Shown here one piece after another: positions 1 through 9,270 of a DNA stretch of 64,000 nucleotides. Both the position numbers and the translations under genes were made by a program. Within the stretch, counting starts at the first letter, position 1. The number at the start of each line of letters is the position of its first letter. Location of the stretch: assembly GCF_015291665.1 (NCBI RefSeq), contig NZ_CP030048.1:6448001-6512000 (forward strand). Reading direction: 5' to 3'. Source of the DNA: Bradyrhizobium sp. CCBAU 53338. Its GTDB lineage: Bacteria > Pseudomonadota > Alphaproteobacteria > Rhizobiales > Xanthobacteraceae. Below the pieces are notes generated by a model, which was given only the letters and a program-made list of their open reading frames with translations, did no database searches and was not told where the DNA came from.

Positions 1-3000
1 ACTGCGTCTTCACTTCCTTGGAGAAGAAACGATAGCCGTTCTTGCCGTCCTCCTTGGCGAGATACATCGCCATGTCGGCGTTCTTGGTCAGGGTCTGCGC
101 GTCGGCACCGTTGGCCGGGTACATCGCGATGCCGATCGAGGCCGTGGTGTGACACTCGTGGCCGGCGAGCTCCATGGGCTCGGCGAGCGCCGCGAGCAGG
201 CCGGTGGCGATGCGCTGGACGTCGTCGATCTCGCCGCACTGGTCGAGGATCACCACGAACTCGTCGCCGCCGAGGCGTGCGACCACGTCGCTTGCCCGCA
301 GCGCGCCGCGCAGGCGGCTCGCGACCTGGAGCAAGAGCAGATCGCCGGCCTCGTGGCCCAGCGAGTCGTTGATGACCTTGAAGCGATCGAGGTCGATGAA
401 CAGCACGGCAAAGCGGTGATCGCGGCGCTCAGCCGTTTCGATCGCCTCGCGCAGCAGCCCGTTGAAGGTCTCGCGGTTCGGCAGATCGGTCAGGCTGTCA
501 TGCGAGGCGAGATATTCGATCCGCTCGTCAGCCTTGTTCTTCTCGTCGGCGCGGTCGAAATTCTCCATCGCGAAGGCGACGTTGTCGGCAAGACGCTGCA
601 GCAGCTCGACGAACTCGCGGGTGAACGTATCCTGCTCGATAGACATGTAGATCATGACGCCGACCGCCCTGTCGTGCGTGATCAGCGGGAACGCCGCGCC
701 TGAGCGCGCGCCGTCGCCCTGGAGGACGGCATGGAATGCGCTCACGCGGTTGTCGTTGACATAGTCGTTGCTGATGCAGGGCTGCCTGGTGCGGAATGCC
801 GTGCCGCTCATGCCGCGGCCTTCGGGCCGGCCGGAATCGATGGAGAGACGAACGTTCCGCGTGGTCTCGGCGGATGGTCCCGCGGTCGCAACGATCTCGA
901 GCTGATCGGTGTCGGCACTGGCGAGCGCAATGGTCGTCGAGGTGAACTTGCCGCCGGTCGACGCGGCTTGACACACCAGCTCGAACAGCTCGGTGCGGGA
1001 CTTGGCGCGCACGATCGCTTCATTGGTGTCGCTCAGCGCTGCGAACATGCGCGTCAGGCGCTCCTTCTGCGCCTCGGCCCGCGCGCGCTCGTCGGCCCGG
1101 TCGAAATTGTCGAGCGCAAAGGAGACGTTCTCCGCGAGGCGTCCCAGCAGCTGGATGAGATCTGGCGTGAAGGTGCCTTCGTCCGGCGAGAGGAACAGCA
1201 GGACGCCGATGGCATCGGTGCCGTTGCTCAGCAGGGGAAAGCAGCCGCCGGATTTCGTGCCCTGATCGTGCGCGATCTGGTGCCAATGCGTGGTGCGGAT
1301 GTCGGTGAGGATCTCGTTGGCGACGCAGGGCGCCTTGGTGCGGAAAGAGGTTCCGGCCAGCCCCCGCCCCAGCGGCTCGTCGGCCGAGGTCGCAAATCGC
1401 CATTTCTCGACGTGGCTGCGGCATTCGCCCTTGGTGACGGCAATGTCGAGATGGCGCCCCGTCTGGTCGACCAGGGCGATGGTCGCGGAGGAAAAGGTGC
1501 CGCCAAGCACCGCTGCTTCGCACACCGCTTCGAACAGTTCGGTGCGGGTCTTCACGCGCATGATGGCTTCGTTGGTCGCGCTCAGCGCCTCCAGCATGCC
1601 GCGCAGGCGATTGCGCTGCATCTCGGCTTTCGCCTTCTCGTCGGTGCGATCGAAGTTCTCGAGCGCGAAGGCGACGTTGGCCTGGAGCCGTTGCAGCAGC
1701 TCGACGAACTCAGGCGTGAAGGTGCCGCGTTCCGGCGAGTTGAAAAGAAACACGCCCTCGATACGGTCGCCGTTGAACAGCGGCAGCGCTGCGGACGATC
1801 CGATACCGTTGCGGCGGGCGTTGGCGTGCCATGGCTTCATCCGGTCGTCAGCCAGCACATCGTTGCTGATGGCAGGCCGGCGCGTGCGGAACGCCGTGCC
1901 GGTCAGCCCGCGCCCTTCGGGCACCTGGTCGGAAATCGAGAACTTCGAGCTGCGAACGATATCCGCGTTCGGACCATAGCAGGCGACGACGCGAAGCAGC
2001 TCGGCATGGCGGTCGACCAGCGCGATGTTGGCCGAGGTGAATTTGGCGCCCTTCGCGGTTGCTTCGCAGACGAGGTCGAACAGCTCGGCCCGCGAATGCG
2101 CACGCAGGATCGCCTCGTTGGTCGCGCTCAGTGCCGCATACATGCGCGCGAGGCGCTCCTCTTCCTCGGCAATCCGCGCCTTCTCGGCCTCACGGTCGAA
2201 ATTGTCGACCGCAAAGCAGACGTTCTCGGCGATGCGCAGCATCAGCGCGACGACTTCCTCGTCCTTGGCCCAGGACTGGCTAAGGAAGGAGAGGATGACG
2301 CCGATGCTTTGGCCGTGCTTGACCAGCGGCGCCGCCACAACTGCGGCGACGCCGGTGTTGAGATTGGGCTGCTCCCAGGGCGTTCCCTTGGTGCGGCGCG
2401 CGAGATCGCGCTCGACGACAGGCTTCCGGGTTCGGAACACCTCGCCGGAAATGCCGCGACCGTAGGGATTGTCGGGATCGGCGGAGTAATGGGTCCGCGC
2501 AACGATCTCCAGATTCTCACCGGTGCCCGCGACGGGCTTCAGCCAATGCGAGTCCTGCTCCTTCAGCAGCACGAAAGTCGCCAGCGACTTGCCGCCGTGC
2601 ACGGAGGCGTCGCAGACGAGCTGATAGAGCTCCTGCTCGGTTTTCGCCCGCAGGATGGCTTCATTCGTCGCGCTGAGCGCGCCGAACATGCGGTTGAGCC
2701 GCCGCGTCGCCCGCTCGCTGTTCTGCCGCGCCGTCTCGCGCGAGAAATTCTCCAGCGCATAGGAAATGTTGGCCGACATGCGGCCGAACAGCGACACCAT
2801 CTGCTCGCTCAGCGAGCCGGCCTCGCTGCGGGTCACGAACAGCACGCCGACGCTTTTGCCGTTGCACAGAAGCGGCAGCGCCGCCGCGGCACCGATATTC
2901 GCCTTGGCCGCGCCCTCACGCCATGCCAGCGACCGGGGATCGTTCAAATAGTCGTTGCTGATGCAGAGCTTCTGGCTGCGAAACGCCTCGCCACCGACGC

Positions 3001-3313
3001 CCAAGCCCTCGGGCGCGTCAGCCTGGGTGGTGATCTTGATCGCGCGCAGGCGCGCCACGTCGTCACCGCGCCCGGCGGCAAAGCGCAGATGCTGGCCATC
3101 CGGCTCCACCAGGAACACGGCGACGGCCATGAAGTCCCCACTCGAAAACCCGGCGTCGCAGACCATCTGGTACAGCTCGTCCGGCGATTTCGCGTAGAGG
3201 ATCGCCTCATTGATGGCGCTCAACGCCGCAAAGGTGCGCGCGAGTGTCGTCGGCACGATCTCAACTCCCGGGCATTTCTGCCGATTTCTCCCGGGTGCCT
3301 TGTGAACCGACAT
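1..3313 (-). CDS. Multi-GAF diguanylate cyclase (5 x GAF + GGDEF), 3' end cut by window edge
   Basis: Cytoplasmic sensor that probably makes cyclic di-GMP. About 1104 residues lie in the window and the frame is still open at base 1. Five GAF-type units follow each other, each opening with a near-identical ALSATNEAI-like segment at about residues 28, 211, 392, 574 and 756, a 546-bp period in the DNA. A GGDEF domain follows from about residue 930. It has LTDLPNRETF and an intact RLGGDEF active site near residue 1014. An RxxD inhibitory site (RASD) lies five residues before GGDEF, so product feedback is expected. No transmembrane segment is visible. An EAL domain could follow beyond the window. 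The ATG at 3313 is used; a GTG at 3256 has a better-spaced GGGAG and may be the true start. Confidence 0.88.
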   Translation of the reverse strand, partial: MSVHKAPGRNRQKCPGVEIVPTTLARTFAALSAINEAILYAKSPDELYQMVCDAGFSSGDFMAVAVFLVEPDGQHLRFAAGRGDDVARLRAIKITTQADAPEGLGVGGEAFRSQKLCISNDYLNDPRSLAWREGAAKANIGAAAALPLLCNGKSVGVLFVTRSEAGSLSEQMVSLFGRMSANISYALENFSRETARQNSERATRRLNRMFGALSATNEAILRAKTEQELYQLVCDASVHGGKSLATFVLLKEQDSHWLKPVAGTGENLEIVARTHYSADPDNPYGRGISGEVFRTRKPVVERDLARRTKGTPWEQPNLNTGVAAVVAAPLVKHGQSIGVILSFLSQSWAKDEEVVALMLRIAENVCFAVDNFDREAEKARIAEEEERLARMYAALSATNEAILRAHSRAELFDLVCEATAKGAKFTSANIALVDRHAELLRVVACYGPNADIVRSSKFSISDQVPEGRGLTGTAFRTRRPAISNDVLADDRMKPWHANARRNGIGSSAALPLFNGDRIEGVFLFNSPERGTFTPEFVELLQRLQANVAFALENFDRTDEKAKAEMQRNRLRGMLEALSATNEAIMRVKTRTELFEAVCEAAVLGGTFSSATIALVDQTGRHLDIAVTKGECRSHVEKWRFATSADEPLGRGLAGTSFRTKAPCVANEILTDIRTTHWHQIAHDQGTKSGGCFPLLSNGTDAIGVLLFLSPDEGTFTPDLIQLLGRLAENVSFALDNFDRADERARAEAQKERLTRMFAALSDTNEAIVRAKSRTELFELVCQAASTGGKFTSTTIALASADTDQLEIVATAGPSAETTRNVRLSIDSGRPEGRGMSGTAFRTRQPCISNDYVNDNRVSAFHAVLQGDGARSGAAFPLITHDRAVGVMIYMSIEQDTFTREFVELLQRLADNVAFAMENFDRADEKNKADERIEYLASHDSLTDLPNRETFNGLLREAIETAERRDHRFAVLFIDLDRFKVINDSLGHEAGDLLLLQVASRLRGALRASDVVARLGGDEFVVILDQCGEIDDVQRIATGLLAALAEPMELAGHECHTTASIGIAMYPANGADAQTLTKNADMAMYLAKEDGKNGYRFFSKEVKTQ

Positions 3314-3552
3314 CGCCTAAGTGGTCGTTATTGCGGCAAGGAAACCGCCAATCACAGTGAACGAGAGGCGAATGACTGTCGGGAAACGTCCGGGAATACC
3401 GTCTCGCGGGAGGAATCTTCGACGAAAGGCGTGCTCTCTTTACGAATTTGCAGCCCTGTATTGGTTTACGGGAGATTGATATCGCAGCTCCGCTTTGAGA
3501 CCATGGCGTCCAACAAGCAGCCCCTTAAGGGCATGAAAGCCGAGGGAACGCC

Positions 3553-4605
3553 ATGCCGATCGTTAGGGCCGACCGCCTCACACGCGTCAGCGCCGCGTTG
3601 CTCCGTGCCGCCGGCGCCTCCGAGAACGAAGCCGACGCGGTCGCCGTCGGCTGCGTCAACGCCAATCTCGCCGGCCATGATTCACACGGCGTGATCGCGA
3701 TTCCCACCTATATCGACCGCATCAAGGCCGGGCACATCGCCCCAGGCGCCACCTGGACCATCGTGCAGGAATCGCCGACCACGACCGTGATCGACGGTCA
3801 TTGGGGTTTCGGCTTTCACGTCAACGCCAAAGCGATGGCGCTGACGATCGAAAAGGCGAAGACGGCGAACGTCGCTGCCTGCACCGTGTTCCGGCAGAGC
3901 CATGTCGGCCGCCTCGCCGCCTATCCGCTGATGGCGATGCGCGAGGGCATGATCGGGATTGCGACGGCCGACTCCGGCCGTTCGCCGAAGCACGTCGCGC
4001 CGTTCGGCGGCAAGGAGGCGCGGCTTGGCACCAACCCGATCTCGATCGCGGTGCCGTCCGACCTCGATGCGCCATTCTACCTTGACATGGCGACGTCGGC
4101 AGTTGCCGCCGGCAAGATCCAGCTCGCGGTCGCGCGCGGCGAGGAGATCCCCACGGGGTGGATCATCGATGCCGAGGGACGGCACACCACCGATCCCACG
4201 CAATATCGCAAGGGCGGCGCGCTGCTGCCGCTCGGCGGGACCGAAGGCTACAAGGGCAGCGGACTTGCCGCGATGGTCGAGGTGCTCTGTGGCCTGCTGA
4301 CCGGTCTCGGCTTCGGGGTCGAGCCGACGGGACGTCACAATGACGGATGCTTCATGGCGGTGTTCAACGTCGCCGCGTTTCGCCCGCTGAAGGAGTTCAA
4401 GCGCGAGGTTGCGGAGTTTGCGCGCTATCTGAAGTCGACGCCGCCCTCCGAGGGCAGCAGGGGCGTCTATTATCCCGGCGAGATCGAGGGCTTGCGCGAG
4501 CAGCAGCGCTTGCGCGACGGCATCGAGGTCGAGGATGCAACCTGGGAGAGGCTGCGCGCGCTCGCACGCGAATACCGGCTCGACACCGTCCTCGATCTGT
4601 CCTGA
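3553..4605 (+). CDS. Ldh2-family (malate/L-lactate/ureidoglycolate-type) NAD(P)-dependent dehydrogenase
   Basis: A 350-residue protein of the LDH2/MDH2 oxidoreductase family, which reduces 2-keto acids or oxidises 2-hydroxy acids with NAD(P). Family marks are the DSHG motif at residues 43-46, the GTNPISIAVP segment, the DMATSAVAAGKI segment and GYKGSGLA near residue 236. Length is normal for the family. GAGGGA sits seven bases before the ATG. It is the first gene of a three-gene run with a flavin monooxygenase 21 bp downstream and an FAH-family hydrolase after that, which suggests a catabolic operon. The substrate cannot be read from the sequence; members also use sulfolactate, delta-piperideine-carboxylate or ureidoglycolate. 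Confidence 0.92.
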   Translation: MPIVRADRLTRVSAALLRAAGASENEADAVAVGCVNANLAGHDSHGVIAIPTYIDRIKAGHIAPGATWTIVQESPTTTVIDGHWGFGFHVNAKAMALTIEKAKTANVAACTVFRQSHVGRLAAYPLMAMREGMIGIATADSGRSPKHVAPFGGKEARLGTNPISIAVPSDLDAPFYLDMATSAVAAGKIQLAVARGEEIPTGWIIDAEGRHTTDPTQYRKGGALLPLGGTEGYKGSGLAAMVEVLCGLLTGLGFGVEPTGRHNDGCFMAVFNVAAFRPLKEFKREVAEFARYLKSTPPSEGSRGVYYPGEIEGLREQQRLRDGIEVEDATWERLRALAREYRLDTVLDLS

Positions 4606-4626
4606 CACCATTCGGAGAACAGCAGC

Positions 4627-5994
4627 ATGAATCGGCAGATGGTCCTGGTCGGATTCCTACAGGCGCAGAACTGCACGAACTTGCCGAGTTCGTGGCGGCA
4701 TCCGGACTCCCGCTCGGATTCGATGTCCGCGGATTATTACCAGGAGATCGCGCGGATTCTGGAGGCCGGAAAGTTTCACATGGCCTTCTTCGACGATCGC
4801 CTGGCCATGCCGGACCGCTACGGCAACGACCACGCCCACACCGTCGAGTACGGCATTCGCTGCGTGAAGATGGACCCGCTGATCGTGCTGACCACGATGG
4901 GCATGGTCACCGACAAGCTCGGCTTGGGGGCGACCTGCTCCACCACTTATTACGAGCCGTTCGACGTCGCGCGCCGCTTTGCCACGCTCGATCTGATGTC
5001 GGGCGGGCGGGCGGGCTGGAACGTCGTCACGTCGCTCAACGACGGCGAAGCGCTCAACATGGGGCGGGATTCGCATCCCGAACACGATTCCCGCTACGAC
5101 AAGGCCGACGAGTTCATGGAGGTCGTGCTCGGCCATTGGGACACCTGGGAAGACGGCGCCCTCATCATGGACAAGAAGAGCGGCCGCTTTGCCGATCCGA
5201 GCAAGGTGAAGCGGCTCGACCACAAGGGCGCAAACTTCAAGTCGCGCGGGCCGTTCACCGTGCCGCGCTCGGACCAGGGCCACCCCGTCATCATCCAGGC
5301 TGGCGCATCCGGGCGCGGCCAGCGCTTTGCCGGACGATGGGGCGAAGTGATCTTCACCGCCGCGCGCAATCTTCAAGGCGCCAAGGACGGCTATGCCGCC
5401 GTGCGCAACGAGGCCGCCAAGGCCGGCCGCGATCCTGATCAGATGTTCCTCTGCAATCTGACGACGCCGGTCTGCGCGGCAACCAAGGCGGAAGCCGAGG
5501 ACAAGATGGCGCTGATCAACAAGCTGCCTCTCGAGATAGACGCGCTGTCGCTGCTCGCCGAAGCGCTCAATTACGATTTCTCCTCCAAGGATCTCGACGA
5601 GCCGCTCACCACGGACGAGCTCAAGAGCATGCAAGGCATTCTCGGCATCCGCGACGGCGTACTGAAGACTTCAGGCAAGAGCAATCCCAGCGCGCGCGAC
5701 TTCGTCACCTTCTCCGGCCGCGGCCAGGTACATGACGTCATGGTCGGCGGCCCCAAGGAAATCGCGGACAAGCTGGAAGAGATGTTCGTCGAGCGCGGCT
5801 GCGATGGCTTCGTCATCGCCGCCACTTACGTGCCCGGCTCCTATGCAGACTTCGTGCAGCACGTCGTGCCGGAATTGCAGCGCCGCGGATTGTTCCAGAA
5901 GGAATACCGCGGCAAGACGCTGCGGGAGAATCTCGGGTTGAAGCGCCCGGCCGCTGGCGCGTGGAAAGTACAGCCGCGCGATGCTGCAGAATAG
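4627..5994 (+). CDS. LLM-class flavin-dependent monooxygenase (NtaA/SnaA/DszA/SoxA family)
   Basis: A 455-residue member of the two-component FMNH2-dependent monooxygenases of the bacterial luciferase superfamily (NtaA, DszA, SnaA). These oxygenate substrates using reduced flavin supplied by a separate reductase. Family hallmarks are the early FFDDRLAMPDRYG segment, the LMSGGRAGWNVVTS segment near residue 135, SRYDKADEFMEV, and PVIIQAGASGRGQRFAGRWGE near residue 220. No flavin reductase is encoded next door. It lies 21 bp after the Ldh2 gene and 15 bp before the FAH-family gene, so the three are probably co-transcribed. GGAG precedes the ATG by about nine bases. The substrate is unknown. Confidence 0.92.
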   Translation: MNRQMVLVGFLQAQNCTNLPSSWRHPDSRSDSMSADYYQEIARILEAGKFHMAFFDDRLAMPDRYGNDHAHTVEYGIRCVKMDPLIVLTTMGMVTDKLGLGATCSTTYYEPFDVARRFATLDLMSGGRAGWNVVTSLNDGEALNMGRDSHPEHDSRYDKADEFMEVVLGHWDTWEDGALIMDKKSGRFADPSKVKRLDHKGANFKSRGPFTVPRSDQGHPVIIQAGASGRGQRFAGRWGEVIFTAARNLQGAKDGYAAVRNEAAKAGRDPDQMFLCNLTTPVCAATKAEAEDKMALINKLPLEIDALSLLAEALNYDFSSKDLDEPLTTDELKSMQGILGIRDGVLKTSGKSNPSARDFVTFSGRGQVHDVMVGGPKEIADKLEEMFVERGCDGFVIAATYVPGSYADFVQHVVPELQRRGLFQKEYRGKTLRENLGLKRPAAGAWKVQPRDAAE

Positions 5995-6009
5995 CGACGA
6001 GGACAGATC

Positions 6010-6795
6010 ATGCGCTGGCTGAAATTCACCGCCTCCGGCAAAACCTCCTGGGGGATCATTGAAAGCGACCAGGTGATCGCCGTTGACGGCGATCCCTTCG
6101 GCGAATGGCAGCGCACCTCGCGCAGGCATTCGCTGGCGCAAGTGAAGTTCGAGCTGCCGTTGATCCCGCGCACCTTCTATTGCGTCGGCCTGAATTACCT
6201 CAAGCATCTGAAGGAAGCCGCCGACAAGGCCGGGACCGTGCCGGCCGTGCCTGATCGCCCCGAGATCGGCTACCGCGCCCAGAACGCGCTGATCGCACAT
6301 GGCGAGGACGTCGTGATCCCGTCGTTCGCGACGGAGAAGATCCATTACGAGGGCGAGCTCGTCGTCGTCATCGGCAAGAAGGTGAAGCACCTGACCGAAG
6401 CGAACGCGATGGATTGCGTGTTCGGCTACACCATTGGCAACGACGTCAGCGAGCGCACCTGGCAGAAGGCCGACCGCGGCCTGTGGCGCTCCAAGAACGC
6501 CGACACGTTCAAGCCGATGGGACCGTGGATCGAGACCGAGGCCGATCTCGCCAAGATGGAGACGGTCGTCCGCGTCAACGGCAAGGAAACCAACCGCTTC
6601 CACACGAACGACATGATCTTTGGCGTGGTGCCGTTTCTGGTCGAGCTGACCAAATATTTTACGCTGTGGCCCGGCGACGTGATCTGGATGGGCACCGATG
6701 GCGCTTCGCCCGACATCAAGCACGGCGACGTCGTGGAAATCGACATCACCGGCGTGGGCACGCTTCGGAACCGGTTTGTGCGGGAGCGGCAGTAG
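6010..6795 (+). CDS. Fumarylacetoacetate hydrolase (FAH) family protein
   Basis: A 261-residue member of the FAH superfamily. These are metal-dependent hydrolases, decarboxylases or isomerases that cleave C-C bonds in ring-cleavage products or act on 2-keto acids. Visible marks are YCVGLNYLKH, the metal-binding IHYEGELVVVIGK stretch with its acidic residues near 120, GYTIGNDVSER, KNADTFKPMGPWI and a GDVIWMGTDGA segment near the end. The active site appears complete. It closes the operon with the Ldh2 dehydrogenase and the flavin monooxygenase, consistent with stepwise breakdown of an oxygenated ring or keto acid. It ends 11 bp from a convergent LysR gene with no obvious terminator between them. 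Confidence 0.92.
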   Translation: MRWLKFTASGKTSWGIIESDQVIAVDGDPFGEWQRTSRRHSLAQVKFELPLIPRTFYCVGLNYLKHLKEAADKAGTVPAVPDRPEIGYRAQNALIAHGEDVVIPSFATEKIHYEGELVVVIGKKVKHLTEANAMDCVFGYTIGNDVSERTWQKADRGLWRSKNADTFKPMGPWIETEADLAKMETVVRVNGKETNRFHTNDMIFGVVPFLVELTKYFTLWPGDVIWMGTDGASPDIKHGDVVEIDITGVGTLRNRFVRERQ

Positions 6796-6806
6796 ACACT
6801 GCCGGA

Positions 6807-7724
6807 TCAGCGCGCTGCCGAGCGGATCTTCACATGGTCGATAAAGGCGCGCAGCTTTGGCATGATTTGCCGATGGCTCGGATAATACAGGAATACACCC
6901 GGCGTCATCGGCGCGAATTTCTCCAGCACGCGGACCAGCTTTCCCGTCGCGATGGCGCCAGTGGCCAGCGGCGCGGGCACTTGCGCCAGCCCCACACCTT
7001 CGACCGCGGCTCCGAGCATCGTCGGGAAGTCGTAAGCTATGAAGGGTCCCGACACCGCGATCTCGACCGAACGGCCGCGGTCGTTGAGCGACCATGATGC
7101 GAGAGCACCGTTTGATCGCCGCAATCGCAAGCAGGCGTGCGCGCGGAGATCGTCTGGGCGCTCGGGCCGGCCTTGGCGGGCAAGGTAGGCGGGGCTGCCC
7201 ACAACGATGAGGGGCAGCGGCTTCGTCAGCCGCACCGCAATCATGTCGGGCGTGATGAACTGACCCATCCTGATGCCGGCATCGAAACCGCCGGCCGCAA
7301 GGTCGACCAGCTCTTCGCTTGCGGCAAGCTCCACCTCGATCTCCGGAAACGCCTGGCAGAATGAAGCGATCAGCGGCTCAAGCAGAATCGGCACGACCGA
7401 ACGTGGCACGGTTAATCGCAACAGCCCGGCCGGCCGCTGTCCGAGCTCGCGGGCTGCCCCGCTTGCCGCGACCAGCTCCTCGAAGGCCGGTCGTGCGCGC
7501 GCAAAGAAACGCTCGCCGGCTTCCGTCAGGCCGACGCTGCGGGTCGTCCGGATGAAGAGCGCGGCGCCCACGCGCGCCTCGAGCGTCCGGACCGCCTGAC
7601 TGATGGCAGACGGTGTGACCCCAAGTTCGGCGGCCGCCCGACGAAAGCTGCGGTGCTGGGCCACACTGAGGAAGGCCTCGACGCCGTCGAGCGCCCCCTG
7701 CCTGACTGTGAAGTTCTGCTTCAT
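6807..7724 (-). CDS. LysR-family transcriptional regulator
   Basis: A 305-residue LysR-type regulator. The winged helix-turn-helix covers about residues 10-68 (AFLSVAQHRSFRRAAAELGVTPSAISQAV is split here as AFLSVAQHRS, FRRAAAELGV and TPSAISQAV). The rest is a periplasmic-binding-protein-like effector domain. It is read divergently from the 7868 gene across a 143-bp gap, the usual arrangement for a LysR protein acting on its neighbour. It is convergent with the FAH gene, so control of the 3.5-6.8 kb operon is less likely. The inducer is unknown. The C-terminal HRQIMPKLRAFIDHVK is typical of the family. Confidence 0.93.
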   Translation of the reverse strand: MKQNFTVRQGALDGVEAFLSVAQHRSFRRAAAELGVTPSAISQAVRTLEARVGAALFIRTTRSVGLTEAGERFFARARPAFEELVAASGAARELGQRPAGLLRLTVPRSVVPILLEPLIASFCQAFPEIEVELAASEELVDLAAGGFDAGIRMGQFITPDMIAVRLTKPLPLIVVGSPAYLARQGRPERPDDLRAHACLRLRRSNGALASWSLNDRGRSVEIAVSGPFIAYDFPTMLGAAVEGVGLAQVPAPLATGAIATGKLVRVLEKFAPMTPGVFLYYPSHRQIMPKLRAFIDHVKIRSAAR

Positions 7725-7867
7725 GGCCCGTCAACATTATCGCGAATGGTCGCTCACGGAAAGAAGCTCTACATCCAGACTGCAAGTGACCCGCGCACCG
7801 GAGCAGCGAAACCGATGAAGGCAACGCCGCGCTGGCGCTCAGCCTCACACTGACAGGTGTTATCGCC

Positions 7868-8209
7868 ATGACCGATCCATCCCTTGCCCAGACACAAGCG
7901 CCGTCACCCGCGACCACGGGCGTGTTGGTCATCCTGACCGTGAAAGCGGGCATCACACGCGATCAGGTGATGGCCGTCATGCCTGATGAGGTCAGGCAGA
8001 CGGTGCAGCTCTATCTCAATGGGAAAATCCGCGAATGGTACTCGCGGTCCGATGGGCGCGGCGCGGTCTTCCTGCTCGACGCCAGTGACGTCGCCGAGGC
8101 GCACGCCACCATGGATGCCCTGCCACTCTCCAAACAAGAGCTCATCGACCACGAATACATCGCGGTCGGCCCGCTGATGCCGTTGCGCCTGCTCATGAGC
8201 AAGCCCTGA
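7868..8209 (+). CDS. Small muconolactone-isomerase-like (dimeric alpha/beta barrel) protein
   Basis: A 113-residue soluble protein. After a Pro/Ala/Thr-rich start, the stretch VLVILTVKAGITRDQVMAVM, the central KIREWYSRSDGRGAVFLLDA and the C-terminal LIDHEYIAVGPLMPL have the pattern of the muconolactone isomerase / YCII-like ferredoxin-fold family. Those small dimeric proteins act on lactones or bind small ligands. The assignment is by pattern only and no catalytic residue can be confirmed. It is the first gene downstream of the divergent LysR regulator and is followed 53 bp later by a membrane protein, so the two may form the LysR target unit. Confidence 0.72.
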   Translation: MTDPSLAQTQAPSPATTGVLVILTVKAGITRDQVMAVMPDEVRQTVQLYLNGKIREWYSRSDGRGAVFLLDASDVAEAHATMDALPLSKQELIDHEYIAVGPLMPLRLLMSKP

Positions 8210-8262
8210 GTGCTCGCCGACGATCAACCGGCTTCGAACCTCCACACGAAGGACATCCGAAC

Positions 8263-8766
8263 GTGCCCGCGAACTTCAACCTCCCGTTCGTCCTCAGTGT
8301 CGCCGGCGCCTTGCTCGCAAGCGCGGTGGTCGCTGTCCTCTACGTCTGGCCTTTTGTCCGCGCGATGCCTCGTCATGAGGCCCTGCGTCTTCTCGCGGCG
8401 TTCCATGCGTTCCGCTTCCTGGGAATGAATTTCATGGTTGCCGGCTTCGTGTCTGCGGAATTGAGGCCGGATTTCGCCGGCGAAGTCGGGTGGGGAGATC
8501 TCATCGCTGCCACCCTCGCGCTCGCTTCGATGGCGGCGCTAACCTGGCGATGGACGATCGCCGTTCCAACGGTCTGGATCTTCAACGTGTGGGGTACGCT
8601 CGATCTCTTGAATGCGTACTACGTGGGCGCGACAAGGATTCAGAACCCCGGTCTGTTTGGAGCCGGCATATATATCCCGGCCCTCTACGTACCGCTGCTG
8701 CTGGTCGGTCACGTGCTCATCTTCATGCTTCTGCTGAAACCCGGCTCGGAAGAACATGCGTCGTGA
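8263..8766 (+). CDS. Hypothetical multi-pass membrane protein
   Basis: A 167-residue protein of unrecognised family. Four or five hydrophobic segments are visible, around residues 8-32, 45-65, 80-100, 102-120 and 135-160, so it is an inner-membrane protein. It starts with GTG, preceded by AAGGA nine bases upstream. It lies 53 bp after the muconolactone-isomerase-like gene on the same strand and probably shares its transcript from the LysR-flanked promoter. Its last codons are followed 25 bp later by the end of a convergent Lrp gene. No enzymatic motif is apparent. Confidence 0.75.
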   Translation: MPANFNLPFVLSVAGALLASAVVAVLYVWPFVRAMPRHEALRLLAAFHAFRFLGMNFMVAGFVSAELRPDFAGEVGWGDLIAATLALASMAALTWRWTIAVPTVWIFNVWGTLDLLNAYYVGATRIQNPGLFGAGIYIPALYVPLLLVGHVLIFMLLLKPGSEEHAS

Positions 8767-8791
8767 TGCTCGGCACGCGAATGAGGCCGGC

Positions 8792-9247
8792 TCAAAACGG
8801 CAAAGCCACGCTGGTCTTGATCTCCTTCAGCACCACGTTGCTGCGGACATAGCGGATGCCGGGGATGCGGAACATGAACTCGTCGAGGAAGCGGTTGTAG
8901 GCGGCCATGTCCTGCACGACGACGCGCAGGTGATAGTCCGCATCACCGGTCGTGGCAAAACACTCCAGCACCTCGCGGCGCGTGGTGACGCGCGAGACGA
9001 ACTCGTCGACGAATTTGGCATCGTGCCGCTCCAGCGACACATGGAGGATAGCCGACATCGTGAAGCCCGCCTGCTCGCGCGCGACGAGGGCGGCATAGCC
9101 GCGGATGACGCCGCTGTCCTCGAGCGCACGCACCCGGCGCCAGCAGGCAGAGGTCGACATGCCGACCTCATCGGCGAGCTGCTGGTTGGTGGCGCGGCCA
9201 TCCTTCTGGAGATGCGCGAGAATCCGCGTGTCCTGATCTTCAATCAT
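8792..9247 (-). CDS. Lrp/AsnC-family transcriptional regulator
   Basis: A 151-residue Lrp/AsnC regulator. An N-terminal helix-turn-helix (about residues 4-60, with DGRATNQQLADEVGMS and ACWRRVRALEDSGVI) is joined to a C-terminal ligand-binding domain (about 65-145). It contains the FATTGDADYHLRVVV segment typical of amino-acid sensing members. It is divergent from the indolepyruvate oxidoreductase gene across 153 bp containing an array of TACC/GGTA motifs. Lrp proteins commonly control adjacent amino-acid catabolic genes such as bkd or ior types, so it is the likely regulator of the 9401 gene, perhaps responding to aromatic or branched amino acids. The effector is inferred. Confidence 0.94.
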   Translation of the reverse strand: MIEDQDTRILAHLQKDGRATNQQLADEVGMSTSACWRRVRALEDSGVIRGYAALVAREQAGFTMSAILHVSLERHDAKFVDEFVSRVTTRREVLECFATTGDADYHLRVVVQDMAAYNRFLDEFMFRIPGIRYVRSNVVLKEIKTSVALPF

Positions 9248-9270
9248 GGAGAGCCCTCAATTCGATCCAA

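Noticed and set aside
731..3694. A 987-codon open frame on the plus strand
   Set aside because: It lies antisense to the five-GAF diguanylate cyclase, has low-complexity Gly/Arg/Ala-rich sequence with repeats mirroring the GAF repeats, and runs into the Ldh2 gene. GC-rich codon bias makes such shadow frames common.
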